Of a DNA stretch of 64,000 nucleotides, positions 50,252 through 62,886 are shown in pieces. A program made the translations under genes and the position numbers. This stretch comes from JAHFUS01 sp035689115. GTDB lineage: Bacteria; Actinomycetota; Acidimicrobiia; Acidimicrobiales; GCA-2861595. Each line of letters opens with the position of its first letter. Position 1 is the first letter of the stretch. Location of the stretch: NCBI GenBank assembly GCA_035689115.1, contig DASSMA010000043.1, forward strand, positions 9,435-73,434. Direction: 5' to 3'. The notes beneath the pieces are model-generated. The model saw nothing but the letters and a program-made list of their open reading frames with translations. It searched no databases and had not been told where the DNA came from.

Positions 50252-50265
50252 GTTTCACGTGAAAC
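50252..50265. promoter_or_regulatory. parS site 2
   Basis: A second perfect GTTTCACGTGAAAC, 26 nt (about two and a half helical turns) from site 1, ending 1 nt before the rsmG stop codon. Confidence 0.96.
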
Positions 50266-50266
50266 G

Positions 50267-50896
50267 TCAGAACAGCGGGCGCTTGGCGGGGACACCGCTG
50301 CGCCGGGGGTAGGCCTCGGGGCAGGGCTCGTCTTGACGCAGCACCTGGAATCGCGAGAAGGCCTGCTCTATCCGGGCCGCCGGCCGCAGACCAAGAGCGG
50401 CCAGTCCCGCCGCCGGCCACCGGTCCTCGTCGCCGACGGGGGGCTCCGACACCACCAACCGCCCTCCCTCGTGGAGCAGCGGGGAAGCGCACTCCGCCGT
50501 CACCGCCGGCGGTCCAAAGCTGCGGGCCACCACCAGATCGGCCCAACCGCGCCACGCTGGATCCCGACCCACCTCCTCCGCCCGCCCGTGGGCGACCCGC
50601 ACGGCGTCAGACAGAGCGAGCGCCTGGACGGCCTCGGCCAGGAACGCCGCCCGCCGGTCCTTGCTCTCCAGCAGCAGGAACGACGACCCCGGCCAGGCAA
50701 ACGCCAGCACCAGCCCGGGAACACCGCCACCGCTGCCCAGGTCGACCACCCGCGCTGGGCCCGGCGTCCCCACCGCCTGCACGAACCCGCCGGCGTGCTG
50801 CACGTGGGCGGCCACCGGTCCCGGACCCAGGAAGCCCAGCTGGCGGGCCTGCTCCAGGACATCCTCGAGGGCCGGCGGGCCCCCGGCGGCGGTCAT
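50267..50896 (-). CDS. rsmG: 16S rRNA (guanine527-N7)-methyltransferase
   Basis: Methylates G527 of 16S rRNA with SAM; its loss gives low-level streptomycin resistance in other bacteria. In 209 residues, the SAM motif is VVDLGSGGGVPGLVLAFAWPG, followed by LLESKDRRAAFLAEAV and, at the end, AYPRRSGVPAKRPLF, the typical RsmG tail. Its ATG overlaps the khpB stop. Confidence 0.95.
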   Translation of the reverse strand: MTAAGGPPALEDVLEQARQLGFLGPGPVAAHVQHAGGFVQAVGTPGPARVVDLGSGGGVPGLVLAFAWPGSSFLLLESKDRRAAFLAEAVQALALSDAVRVAHGRAEEVGRDPAWRGWADLVVARSFGPPAVTAECASPLLHEGGRLVVSEPPVGDEDRWPAAGLAALGLRPAARIEQAFSRFQVLRQDEPCPEAYPRRSGVPAKRPLF

Positions 50897-51687
50897 GCGG
50901 GGGAGATGACCACCCGACGCCGGGGCTCCTCGCCTTCCGAGGTCGTGCTCACACCCTCGAGCTGGTTCACCGTGTCGTGCACCACCTTGCGGTCGGCCGC
51001 CGACATGGGCTCCAGCGCCTTGGCCACCCCCGAGGAGCGCACGTCGGCCGCCACCGACTGCACGAACCGCTCGAGGGCGGCCTTGCGCTTGCTCCGGTAG
51101 CCGCTCACGTCCACCAGGAGCCGCCCGTTCCGGGCCCCCGTGCGGTGCTGCACCACGCGCCGGGTGACCTCCTGGACGGCGCCGAGCGTGGCCCCGCCGG
51201 GTCCGATCAGGAGACGCAGTTCCGGGCCGTCGACCAGCAGCTCGACGGTGTCCTCGTCGACCTCGCGGACCTCGACCCGCCCCTCGGTGTCGAAGGACCC
51301 GAGGAGCCCGGTGAGGAACTCCTGGGCCACATCGGCCTGATCACGCAACGGGACGTCTCGGTCCATCTCTGCTCCTTGAGGCGGGGCGGGTGGTTGGCGG
51401 GGGGTCGGGGTGGGCGGAGCCGGCTCGGCGGCGGGCGGGCGCTCCGGGGCGGGCGAACCGCCTTTGCTGCCTCGGCGGCGCCGGTCGCGCCGCTCGTCCT
51501 TGGGCCTGGGCCGGTTGGGCCGAACCCGGGCCCGGACACGGGCCTCCGACCGGAGCCGCCCGAACAGGCCCAGTCGCGGTTCCTCCAGGATCTCGAACTC
51601 GGCGTCGGTCTCGTCGATGCCGAGCCGGTCGAGGGCGGCCTCCTTGGCCTCCTCGATGGTTCGCCCCGTGGTCTCGACCCACTCCAC
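50893..51687 (-). CDS. khpB: Jag/KhpB RNA-binding protein
   Basis: A 264-residue RNA-binding protein. A Jag-N domain (VETTGRTIEEAKEAALDRLG, EEPRLGLFGRL) and a basic, Pro-rich linker of about 60 residues precede a KH domain (LLIGPGGATLGAVQEVTRRVV) and an R3H domain (ALERFVQSVAADV, SAADRKVVHDTVNQL, RRVVI). It sits between yidC and rsmG in the standard order. The start is GTG 51687. Confidence 0.93.
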   Translation of the reverse strand: MEWVETTGRTIEEAKEAALDRLGIDETDAEFEILEEPRLGLFGRLRSEARVRARVRPNRPRPKDERRDRRRRGSKGGSPAPERPPAAEPAPPTPTPRQPPAPPQGAEMDRDVPLRDQADVAQEFLTGLLGSFDTEGRVEVREVDEDTVELLVDGPELRLLIGPGGATLGAVQEVTRRVVQHRTGARNGRLLVDVSGYRSKRKAALERFVQSVAADVRSSGVAKALEPMSAADRKVVHDTVNQLEGVSTTSEGEEPRRRVVISPA

Positions 51688-51694
51688 CGCAGCC

Positions 51695-52633
51695 CTACCG
51701 CTTCTTGCGCTTCTTCGGCTGCGGGCGCGCAGACCGCTGGGGGACAGGCGGCGGCGGCTTGCTGCCGTTCGTCCCCGGCTTCGCCCCCTTCGGCGGCGGT
51801 TGGGCCTTCCCCTTGGCCGGCGGTACCTTGCCACCCTTCGGCGGTGGCTGGCCCTTGCCGCCCTTCGGCGGGGTGATCTCCTCGGCCTTCGCCTCCAACT
51901 CCTTGGCCCGCGACTCCACGTGCGCCTTCAGGGTGGGATCGAACCGGTACATGGCCGACGTCTGCCCGATGCGGAACAGCGCCGAGGTCAGGAAATAGAT
52001 GTTCACGCCAGCCGGGATGCTGAGGGAGATGAGGCCGAAGAAACCCGGCATCACCGTGAGCATCATCTGCTGCTGGGGATTCGACGACCGGGTGTTGCGG
52101 GCCATGGTCTGGCGCGTCTGCCAGTACTGGGTGAACACCACGAGGGCGACGAGGATGTAATAGGGCAGGGCGGCGGCGAAGGAGCCGTGGTGCTCCCTGG
52201 CGCTCTGGGACAGGTCCATGCCCAAGGCGTTCATCTGGCCGTTGGACTTCACCAGCGCCTGGTACAGCGCGCTCGACGAACTGATGTACTTCGGTGGTGT
52301 CGCAGTGAGTCCCTTGATCACCCGGTACATCACGATGAAGACGGGCATCTGTATCAGGAGCGGCAGGCACCCGGCGACCGGGTTGACGTTGTGCTCCTTG
52401 TAGAGCGCCATCATCTCCTTGTTGAGCTGCTCCCGGTCGCCGCCCTTGTACTTGGCCTGAAGGGCCTTCATCTCCGGCTGGAGCTTCTGCATGGCCAGCA
52501 TGGAGCGGGTGCTCTTGAGGGTGAGGGGAGACAGCACCAGCATCACCGTGATGGTGAGCAGGGCGATGGCGACGGCGTAGTTGGGGATGATGGAGTAGAA
52601 CCACGCCAGGAGATTTGCCAGAAGCTGGAACAT
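51695..52633 (-). CDS. yidC: Membrane protein insertase YidC
   Basis: Oxa1-family insertase, 312 residues, of the short Gram-positive type. Conserved segments are FYSIIPNYAVAIALLTITVM, KLQPEMKALQAKYKGG, NPVAGCLPLLIQMPVFIVMY and PGFFGLISLSIPAGVNIYFL. The C-terminal 65 residues are a Lys/Pro/Gly-rich ribosome-binding-type tail (PPKGGKGQPPPKGGK...). It starts at ATG 52633, overlapping the yidD stop. Confidence 0.96.
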   Translation of the reverse strand: MFQLLANLLAWFYSIIPNYAVAIALLTITVMLVLSPLTLKSTRSMLAMQKLQPEMKALQAKYKGGDREQLNKEMMALYKEHNVNPVAGCLPLLIQMPVFIVMYRVIKGLTATPPKYISSSSALYQALVKSNGQMNALGMDLSQSAREHHGSFAAALPYYILVALVVFTQYWQTRQTMARNTRSSNPQQQMMLTVMPGFFGLISLSIPAGVNIYFLTSALFRIGQTSAMYRFDPTLKAHVESRAKELEAKAEEITPPKGGKGQPPPKGGKVPPAKGKAQPPPKGAKPGTNGSKPPPPVPQRSARPQPKKRKKR

Positions 52634-52860
52634 CAGGCCTCCCGCGCCGGGACCGGGTCGGCGCCCATGCCACCCCAGGGATGGCAGCGCCCGAGGCGGC
52701 GGACGGTGAGCCACGTCCCGCGGGCGGCGCCGTGGACCTCGAGAGCCTCGAGCGCGTAGTTCGAACAGGTCGGCAGGAACCGGCACGGCGACGGCCGGCC
52801 GGCTCGCACCGCCTGGTACAGGCGGACGGGGAGGGCGAGGATGCGCGCCGGCAGCGTCAC
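52633..52860 (-). CDS. yidD: Membrane protein insertion efficiency factor YidD
   Basis: A 75-residue protein. LPVRLYQAVRAGRPSPCRFLPTCSNYALEALEVHG and GRCHPWGG are the DUF37/YidD signature, with three conserved cysteines. It assists YidC. It starts at GTG 52860, overlapping the rnpA stop, and precedes yidC. Confidence 0.94.
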   Translation of the reverse strand: MTLPARILALPVRLYQAVRAGRPSPCRFLPTCSNYALEALEVHGAARGTWLTVRRLGRCHPWGGMGADPVPAREA

Positions 52861-53327
52861 TGGCGCACCACGACGCCGGCGTCGTGCATCGCTGCCGAGA
52901 CCATCGATTGCAACTCCCGGAAGGGCAGGGAGGCCGCTTCGGGGGCGGCTCCCACCAGATAGGCGCCCGGTCGCAGGTTCGGACCGAGCTCGGACACGAC
53001 GGCTCTCATCCGGCGGCGGAGGCGGTTGCGGACGACCGCACCTCCGACCGACCGGCCGACGGCATAGGCCACCCGGGGTGGGGAGGCCGAGGCGGCGGCA
53101 AGGAAGGTTACCGTGATGGGCCCTTTCCGGCTACGCCGCCGGGACCGCCGGAGACCGGCGAAGGTGGCCCGGTCGGTGACGCGGTGGATCAGGCCGACAG
53201 GCGCTGGCGACCCTTGAGCCGCCGAGCCTTCAGGATGGCCCGCCCCGCCCTCGTGGCCATGCGGTGGCGGAACCCGTGGCGCTTGGCCCGCTTGCGGGTG
53301 TTCGGTTGGTAGGTTCGTTTCACCCAT
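52857..53327 (-). CDS. rnpA: Ribonuclease P protein component, probably with N-terminal extension overlapping rpmH
   Basis: Protein subunit of RNase P. The core runs from IHRVTDRATFAGLRRSRRR through RVAYAVGRSVGGAVVRNRLRRRMRAVV, the conserved RNA-binding RNR helix. The core would begin at about 53190, where only a CTG (53192) or ATC is available. The first ordinary start upstream in frame is ATG 53327, which gives 156 residues and encloses all of rpmH. That ATG lies 4 nt before the rpmH GTG, and both share AGGAGCT. This matches the arrangement known in Thermus. The conservative alternative is 52857-53192. Confidence 0.85.
   Translation of the reverse strand: MGETNLPTEHPQAGQAPRVPPPHGHEGGAGHPEGSAAQGSPAPVGLIHRVTDRATFAGLRRSRRRSRKGPITVTFLAAASASPPRVAYAVGRSVGGAVVRNRLRRRMRAVVSELGPNLRPGAYLVGAAPEAASLPFRELQSMVSAAMHDAGVVVRQ
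53189..53323 (-). CDS. rpmH: 50S ribosomal protein L34
   Basis: A 44-residue basic protein, (M)KRTYQPNTRKRAKRHGFRHRMATRAG... to the terminal RLKGRQRLSA, a complete L34. The start is GTG 53323 with AGGAG about 7 nt upstream. It lies wholly inside the extended rnpA frame. Confidence 0.96.
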   Translation of the reverse strand: MKRTYQPNTRKRAKRHGFRHRMATRAGRAILKARRLKGRQRLSA

Positions 53328-53548
53328 GAGCTCCTGAGTCGGCGCGGGGGGCCCGCCCCGCCACCACGCTAGAGGCAACGGGGGGGCGGCGCCAACGGCA
53401 CCCGTCACACAGGTTTCACGGAGCGGCCCTCGCCACGGCGGGGAGCCCGGTGCTACGGTCGCCCCCTACCTCGAGAACGGCGGTTCCGTCTTCCCCCGGA
53501 GCACGCCAGGGTGTCTTTCGGCAGAAGGCCTTCCATGGCTTTCTGTGG

Positions 53549-53580
53549 TTTTGCACAGGTGTGGACGATGCTGTGGACAC
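53549..53580. promoter_or_regulatory. DnaA-box-like cluster upstream of dnaA
   Basis: TTTTGCACA (53549-53557), and inverted TGTGGACGA (53560-53568) and TGTGGACAC (53572-53580), match the TTGTCCACA/TTNTNCACA type with at most two changes. They lie in the rpmH-dnaA gap just before the preferred dnaA start. They may serve autoregulation or form part of the origin. A -10-like TACGGT is at 53454-53459. Confidence 0.5.
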
Positions 53581-53608
53581 AGATGACGCGGGGAAGGCAG
53601 ACGCGCCG

Positions 53609-55021
53609 GTGACAGACGCGGAGCAACTATGGGGCCTCTGCGCCGAGGCGCTCCAGCACATGGTCAGCGAAGCGGCGTGGCGCATGTGGTTCACGTCCAT
53701 CGTGCCGTCGTGGGTCGACGAGCAGCGCCTGGTGCTCGACGTGCCGAGCATGCTGGCCAAGGAGCGGCTCCAGTCCGGCCACCTGCCGCTCATCACCGAC
53801 GTGGTGGGCGAGATGGCGGGCGCCCCGATGACGGTGGAGTTCGTGGTGCGCACGCCGGCGCCGGCATCCGACGTCGCCGACGACGACCAACCCGACGAGT
53901 TCCTGCTGGTCCCGCTCACGCCGGCCGGGCCCAACGGCAGCGCCGGCGACCTCGACGGCACGGAGCCCGTCGCCCCGGCCTCGCAGCGCCGGGGCGGGCT
54001 GCGGCCCAACTTCACCTTCGACGCCTTCGTGATCGCCGACTCCAACCGCTTCGCCAGAGCGGCCGCCGGCGTGGTGGCCGAGACCCCCGGCCTGGCCTAC
54101 AACCCGCTGGTCATCTACGGCGGTAGCGGTCTCGGGAAGACACACCTGCTCCACGCCATCGGCAACTATGTGCGCACCCATTTCCCGAACTACACCGTCC
54201 AGTACACGCCCACCGAGGCGTGCATGAACGAGTTCGTGGAGGCCCTCCGCACCCGCACCACCCTGGCCTTCAAGCGCCGCTACCGCGAGTGCGACGTGCT
54301 GCTCATGGACGACTTCCAGTTCATCATGACCAGCGACCGCCTCGGGGAGGAGTTCTTCTACACGTTCAACGAGCTCCAGGAGGCGTCCAAGCAGATCGTC
54401 ATCGTGTCGGACCGCTCGCCCAACGAGATGGGTTCGCTCGACGAGCGCTTCCGCAGCCGGCTCCTGTCGGGGCTGGTCACCGACGTCAAGCCGCCCGACC
54501 TCGAGACCCGCATCGCCATCCTCCGCAAGAAGGCCGAGCGCCACCCCCTCGAGGCGGTGCCCGACGACGTGCTGGTGCTCATCGCCACCCACATCCGGGA
54601 CAACATCAGGGAGCTGGAGGGGGCCCTCACCCAGGTCGTGGCCTTCGCCCGGCACAACGACGAGCCCCTCACCCGCCAGCTGGCCGAGAAGGTCCTGTCC
54701 GAGGCGCTGTCCAAGACCCGCCCCCGGCCGGTCACGCCCGACCTGGTCATCGAGACGGCATCGGAGCTGTGGGGCTTCACGGTGGCCGACCTGAAGGGCC
54801 CGAACCGCAGCCGGCCCCTCGTCCAGGCCCGCCAGATCGCCATGTACGTCCTCCGCCAGCTCACCGACCACAGCTACCCCGCCATCGCCGGCGCCTTCGG
54901 CGGGCGGGACCACACCACGGTGATCCACGCCGTGAAGAAGGTCGAGGGCCTCATGCCCGAGCGGGCCAAGGTGTACCAGGAAGTGCAGCAGCTCACCCGG
55001 CGCCTCACCACCGGTGAATGA
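53609..55021 (+). CDS. dnaA: Chromosomal replication initiator DnaA
   Basis: Origin-binding AAA+ ATPase, about 470 residues. Domain I starts at TDAEQLWGLCAEALQHMV; a short acidic linker (domain II) follows. Domain III has NPLVIYGGSGLGKTHLLHA (Walker A), DVLLMDDFQF (Walker B) and RFRSRLLSGL (sensor/arginine region); domain IV carries the signature AFGGRDHTTVIHA. GTG 53609 is chosen because domain I begins there and GGGAAGG is upstream; GTG 53561 would overlap DnaA-box-like sites. Confidence 0.97.
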   Translation: MTDAEQLWGLCAEALQHMVSEAAWRMWFTSIVPSWVDEQRLVLDVPSMLAKERLQSGHLPLITDVVGEMAGAPMTVEFVVRTPAPASDVADDDQPDEFLLVPLTPAGPNGSAGDLDGTEPVAPASQRRGGLRPNFTFDAFVIADSNRFARAAAGVVAETPGLAYNPLVIYGGSGLGKTHLLHAIGNYVRTHFPNYTVQYTPTEACMNEFVEALRTRTTLAFKRRYRECDVLLMDDFQFIMTSDRLGEEFFYTFNELQEASKQIVIVSDRSPNEMGSLDERFRSRLLSGLVTDVKPPDLETRIAILRKKAERHPLEAVPDDVLVLIATHIRDNIRELEGALTQVVAFARHNDEPLTRQLAEKVLSEALSKTRPRPVTPDLVIETASELWGFTVADLKGPNRSRPLVQARQIAMYVLRQLTDHSYPAIAGAFGGRDHTTVIHAVKKVEGLMPERAKVYQEVQQLTRRLTTGE

Positions 55022-55222
55022 GCCTGTGTCGGGACGATGTGATTTCGGGGGACAGCCCCGCCGGCGCCCACCGGGCATCCCTCGGACTGTCGCACCCCTG
55101 TGGGACCCTGTGGACGAACTCGGGACGCCCGCACCCGCCTGACCTGGGGCGATGCCCCCTCGTCCCCAATCCACACCCCCTACTACTGCTTCTACGATTC
55201 TCGAAAGAAGAAAGGCAGTTGG
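55022..55222. other. dnaA-dnaN intergenic region, candidate origin segment
   Basis: A 201-nt gap without a gene. It holds inverted TGTGGACGA (55109-55117), a weaker TGTGGGACC (55099-55107) and CAATCCACA (55167-55175), followed by a locally AT-richer stretch around 55180-55215 that could unwind. TACGAT (55193-55198) is a -10 candidate for dnaN. It is short for a full actinobacterial oriC, so the gap upstream of dnaA may also take part. Confidence 0.5.
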
Positions 55223-56335
55223 TTGAAGCTCCGGAGTGAACGAGACACGCTGGTCGAGGCCCTCGGCACTGCGGGCCGGGCCGTCACCAGCCGCGGAGGG
55301 GCGCTGCCGGTGTTGTCCGGCGTGCGCCTCGAGGTCCGGGGCGGGCAGCTGCTCGTCACCGGTTCCGACCTCGATCTCACCATCCAGGTCGAGATACCCG
55401 TCGGGCAGGGCACCGACGGCGTGTGCGTCATCCCCGCCAAGCTGGCGGCCGACATCGTGCGGGCCCTCGAGGCGGGTGCGGTTTCCTTCGAGGCGGGCGA
55501 CGACGACGTGCGCATCACCGCCGGCCGGTCGCAGTTCGCGGTGCGCATGCTCCCGGCCGGCGACTTCCCCCGGCTGCCGTTCGGCGGTGGCGAACCGGCG
55601 GTCGGGGAAGCGGTCACCCTCGCGGGCGCCCTGTTCGCCGACGCCCTCCGCCAGGTGGTGCGGGCCGCTTCGGCCGACGACGCCCGGCCCATCCTCACCG
55701 GTGTGCTCATGGCGGCCGAGCCCGGCGGGCTGCGCCTGGTGGCCACCGACTCGTACCGGCTGGCCGTGCGCGACCTGCCCGGCACCACGGTGCTGGGGGA
55801 GGGCCAGCAGGTCCTGGTGCCGTCCAAGGCGCTGTCCGAGCTCCAGCGGCTGCTGTCGGCCGACCAGGAGGTCACCCTCCGGCTCGGCGACCACGACGCC
55901 ACCTTCGAGGTCGGCCACGTGCGGCTCACCACCCGCCTCATCGAGGGCGAGTTCCCGAACTACCGCCAGCTCATCCCGTCGTCGTACCCGAACCGGCTGG
56001 TCGTCGGCCGCGAGGCCCTGCTCGATGCCGTCCGCCGGGTGAAGCTGCTGGTCCGCGACGCCACCACGCCCGTCCGCCTGGCGCTGCGCTCCGACGTGAT
56101 CGTGCTCACCGTGGTCAGCACCGAGGTGGGGCAGGCCAGCGAGGAGGTCGACGCCAAGTACGAGGGCGCCGAGATGACCGTCGCGTTCAACCCCGCTTAC
56201 CTGATCGACGGCGTCGAGGCGGTGGCCGGCGACGAGATCGTGTTGGAGACGCTCGACGCCCTGCGCCCGGCGGTCATCCGGCCGGTGGAGGGCGAGGACT
56301 ACACATACCTGCTCATGCCGGTGCGGGTGTCGTGA
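55223..56335 (+). CDS. dnaN: DNA polymerase III beta subunit (sliding clamp)
   Basis: Ring-shaped processivity factor, 370 residues with three clamp domains. LVEALGTAGRAVTSRGGALPVLSGVRLEV, PAGDFPRLP, DDARPILTGVLM, ATDSYRLAVRD, FPNYRQLIPSSYPNR and the C-terminal YTYLLMPVRVS are all present. The start is TTG 55223 with AAAGG 8 nt upstream. Confidence 0.97.
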   Translation: MKLRSERDTLVEALGTAGRAVTSRGGALPVLSGVRLEVRGGQLLVTGSDLDLTIQVEIPVGQGTDGVCVIPAKLAADIVRALEAGAVSFEAGDDDVRITAGRSQFAVRMLPAGDFPRLPFGGGEPAVGEAVTLAGALFADALRQVVRAASADDARPILTGVLMAAEPGGLRLVATDSYRLAVRDLPGTTVLGEGQQVLVPSKALSELQRLLSADQEVTLRLGDHDATFEVGHVRLTTRLIEGEFPNYRQLIPSSYPNRLVVGREALLDAVRRVKLLVRDATTPVRLALRSDVIVLTVVSTEVGQASEEVDAKYEGAEMTVAFNPAYLIDGVEAVAGDEIVLETLDALRPAVIRPVEGEDYTYLLMPVRVS

Positions 56336-56342
56336 GGCCGCG

Positions 56343-57416
56343 GTGCGGATCCGACGGCTGTGGCTGACGGACTTCCGGAACTACGTGTCGGCCGAGGCGG
56401 AGCTGGCGCCTGACGGCCTCACGGTCCTCGTGGGCGGCAACGGGCAGGGGAAGACGAACCTGCTCGAGGCGGCCGGCTACCTGGCCACCCTGGAGTCGTT
56501 CCGGGGGGCACCGTCCGAGGCGCTGGTGCGGGCCGGGTGCACCACCGCCGTGGTGCGGGCGGAGGGCGAGCGGGCCGGCCGCAGCGTTCTGGTGGAGGCG
56601 GAGATCAACACCGCCGGCCGGTCACGCACGCTGCTGAACCGCCAGCCCCTGCGCCGGGCCGCCGACCTGCTGGGGGCGGTGCGGGTGAGCCTGTTCGCGC
56701 CCGACGACCTCGAGCTGGTGAAGGGCGGCCCCGCTGGCCGCCGGCGCTACCTCGACGACGCCCTGGTGGGCCTCCACCCCCGCCACGCCGCCACCCGGAG
56801 CGACCTCGACCGGGTGCTGCGCCAGCGCAACACGCTCCTCAAGCAGTGCAAGGGCCACCTCGACGCTTCGGCGGCCACCACCCTCGACGTGTGGGACGCC
56901 AAGCTGGTGGAGGCCGGGGAGGCGCTGGCCGCCGCCCGCAGCCGGCTGGTGGCCGACCTGGAAGGCCCGCTGGGGAAGGCCTACGACCAGCTGGCCGGCG
57001 CCCCCGCCGACGTCGCCATCGCCTACGAGCGGTCGTGGTCCGGGCCGCTTTCCGAGGCCCTCGCCGCCACCCGCACCGACGACGTGCGCCGCGGCCTGTC
57101 CACGGTCGGCCCGCACCGCGACGACGTGCGGCTGGCCCTCGGTGGCCTGCCGGCCCGCACGCACGCCTCCCAGGGCGAGCAGCGCTGCCTGGCGCTGGCC
57201 CTGCGCCTGGCTGCCCACCGGGTCGTCTCCGACGCGGTGGGGGAGCCGCCCGTGCTCCTGCTCGACGACGTGTTCTCCGAGCTCGACGCCGACCGCTCGG
57301 CCGCCCTGGTGGCCCACCTGCCCGACGGCCAGGTTCTCCTCACCACCGCCGGCGACCCTCCGCCCGGCATCACCCCCGCCCTCACCCTGCGGATCCACGG
57401 AGGCCGGGTCTTGTGA
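56343..57416 (+). CDS. recF: DNA replication and repair protein RecF
   Basis: SMC-like ATPase that loads RecA at gaps, 357 residues. Walker A is VGGNGQGKTNLLEA, and LLNRQPLRRAADLLGAVRVSLFAPDD follows. The ABC signature region is ASQGEQRCLALALRLAA, and the Walker B is VLLLDDVFSELD. It starts at GTG 56343, 7 nt after dnaN. Confidence 0.96.
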   Translation: MRIRRLWLTDFRNYVSAEAELAPDGLTVLVGGNGQGKTNLLEAAGYLATLESFRGAPSEALVRAGCTTAVVRAEGERAGRSVLVEAEINTAGRSRTLLNRQPLRRAADLLGAVRVSLFAPDDLELVKGGPAGRRRYLDDALVGLHPRHAATRSDLDRVLRQRNTLLKQCKGHLDASAATTLDVWDAKLVEAGEALAAARSRLVADLEGPLGKAYDQLAGAPADVAIAYERSWSGPLSEALAATRTDDVRRGLSTVGPHRDDVRLALGGLPARTHASQGEQRCLALALRLAAHRVVSDAVGEPPVLLLDDVFSELDADRSAALVAHLPDGQVLLTTAGDPPPGITPALTLRIHGGRVL

Positions 57417-57745
57417 CGTGGCGGCCCCTGCCCGGGCGGTCGGAGGAGCCGTCACCCGTGCGCGTGGGCGACGACCTCGACCGCCTGGCCCGCCGGCTCG
57501 GCACGCCCGGCGCGGCGGCCATGCGCGCCGTGTTCGGGCGGTGGTCGGACGTCGTCGGACCCGAGCTCGCCGCCCGGTCCCGGCCGCTGCGGCTCACCGG
57601 CGGAACCCTGGTCGTCGGGGTGGGCGACCCCACCGCCGCCACCGAGCTGCGCTACCGCGGCGTCGAGATCCTCGCACGGGTCGCGGAGGCCGCCGGCGGG
57701 GCGGTCGCGGAGCGCCTGGAAGTCCGCGTCCGGGGCCCTCGCTGA
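57413..57745 (+). CDS. DUF721 domain protein
   Basis: A 110-residue protein of the DUF721 (DciA-like) family that regularly sits between recF and gyrB in actinobacteria. VGDDLDRLARRLG, AVFGRWSDVVGPELAARSRPLRLTGGTLVVGV and ATELRYRGVEIL are conserved. DciA-type proteins help load the replicative helicase, so a link to the intein-bearing DnaB is plausible. It starts at GTG 57413, overlapping the recF stop. Confidence 0.9.
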   Translation: MTWRPLPGRSEEPSPVRVGDDLDRLARRLGTPGAAAMRAVFGRWSDVVGPELAARSRPLRLTGGTLVVGVGDPTAATELRYRGVEILARVAEAAGGAVAERLEVRVRGPR

Positions 57746-57872
57746 CCCCCCATCGCCCCGGGGTTGTCACCCCCTGGTGGTAAACTCTCATCATTGCAAT
57801 TCGGGCCGCTGAGCAGGGTTTTTGTAGCCCGAGTCGCCCTCGGAAACCTCACCTGTGAAAGGTCGCGCCCGC

Positions 57873-59789
<1,917 letters not shown>

Positions 59790-59813
59790 GTCGCTCACCG
59801 AGAGGCATGTGGT

Positions 59814-62273
<2,460 letters not shown>

Positions 62274-62318
62274 TACCTCCACTTCCCCCGCCAACCGACG
62301 AGCAGTGGGAGGTGCCCC

Positions 62319-62882
62319 ATGGACGGGCGCGAGCGGGGACAGGTGCTGCCCCTGGTGACGATGGTGGTCGTGCTGGCGGGCGTGCTCTGCCTGGCCGTCG
62401 GGCGGCTGGGCGGGGCGGCAGTGGACAGGGCCCGGGCGGACACCGCGGCCGACGCTGCCGCCCTGGCCGGGGCGGCCGGCGACCGGAAGGACGCGGCGGC
62501 CCTGGCGGCGGCCAACGGCGGGCGGCTCACGTCCTTCGAGCGCCGGGGGACCGACACCCGCGTCGAGGTGGCCGTAGGGCCCGCCATCGCCTCGGCGCGG
62601 GCCCGGGCGGCCGCCACCCAGGGTGGCCCGGCGCCCGCCCTCCGGGCCGTCCTCGCCCGGGCCGGCCAGCTCCTGGGCCGGCCCGTGCCCACCACCGCTC
62701 CGGTGCCCGGGACGCCCCTGCCCGGCGACGCCGCCGAGGCGCACCGGCGGGGGACGGCGGTCGACGTGCCACCGTCGTTCGTGGCCCTCCTGGCGCCTCT
62801 CGCCGGCGAGTTGGGCCTCTGCCAGCCCTACTCACTCTCCCACCCCGTCCACTTCGAGCTGTGCGGGCAGCGACTACCGTGA
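62319..62882 (+). CDS. TadE/TadG-like N-terminus fused to a degenerate M15 peptidase-like domain
   Basis: A 187-residue membrane-anchored protein. The first 60 residues (RGQVLPLVTMVVVLAGVLCLAVG, then RARADTAADAAALAGAAG) are the TadG/Rv3654c-type pilin-like start. The C-terminus reads AEAHRRGTAVDVPPSF and HPVHFELCG, the zinc motifs of VanY/D-Ala-D-Ala carboxypeptidases (His, Asp, His). However, the catalytic Glu position of the usual ExWH is occupied by His. The pairing of both parts in one short protein is unusual. GGGAGG lies upstream of ATG 62319. Confidence 0.65.
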   Translation: MDGRERGQVLPLVTMVVVLAGVLCLAVGRLGGAAVDRARADTAADAAALAGAAGDRKDAAALAAANGGRLTSFERRGTDTRVEVAVGPAIASARARAAATQGGPAPALRAVLARAGQLLGRPVPTTAPVPGTPLPGDAAEAHRRGTAVDVPPSFVALLAPLAGELGLCQPYSLSHPVHFELCGQRLP

Positions 62883-62886
62883 GCGC

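Noticed and set aside
53411..53424. A third parS site near dnaA (GTTTCACGGAG)
   Set aside because: Only the left half of the palindrome matches; the right half is absent.
57855..57872. GTG 57855 as the gyrB start
   Set aside because: The six extra residues are not typical of GyrB, and the GTGAAAGG string is better used as the ribosome site for ATG 57873.
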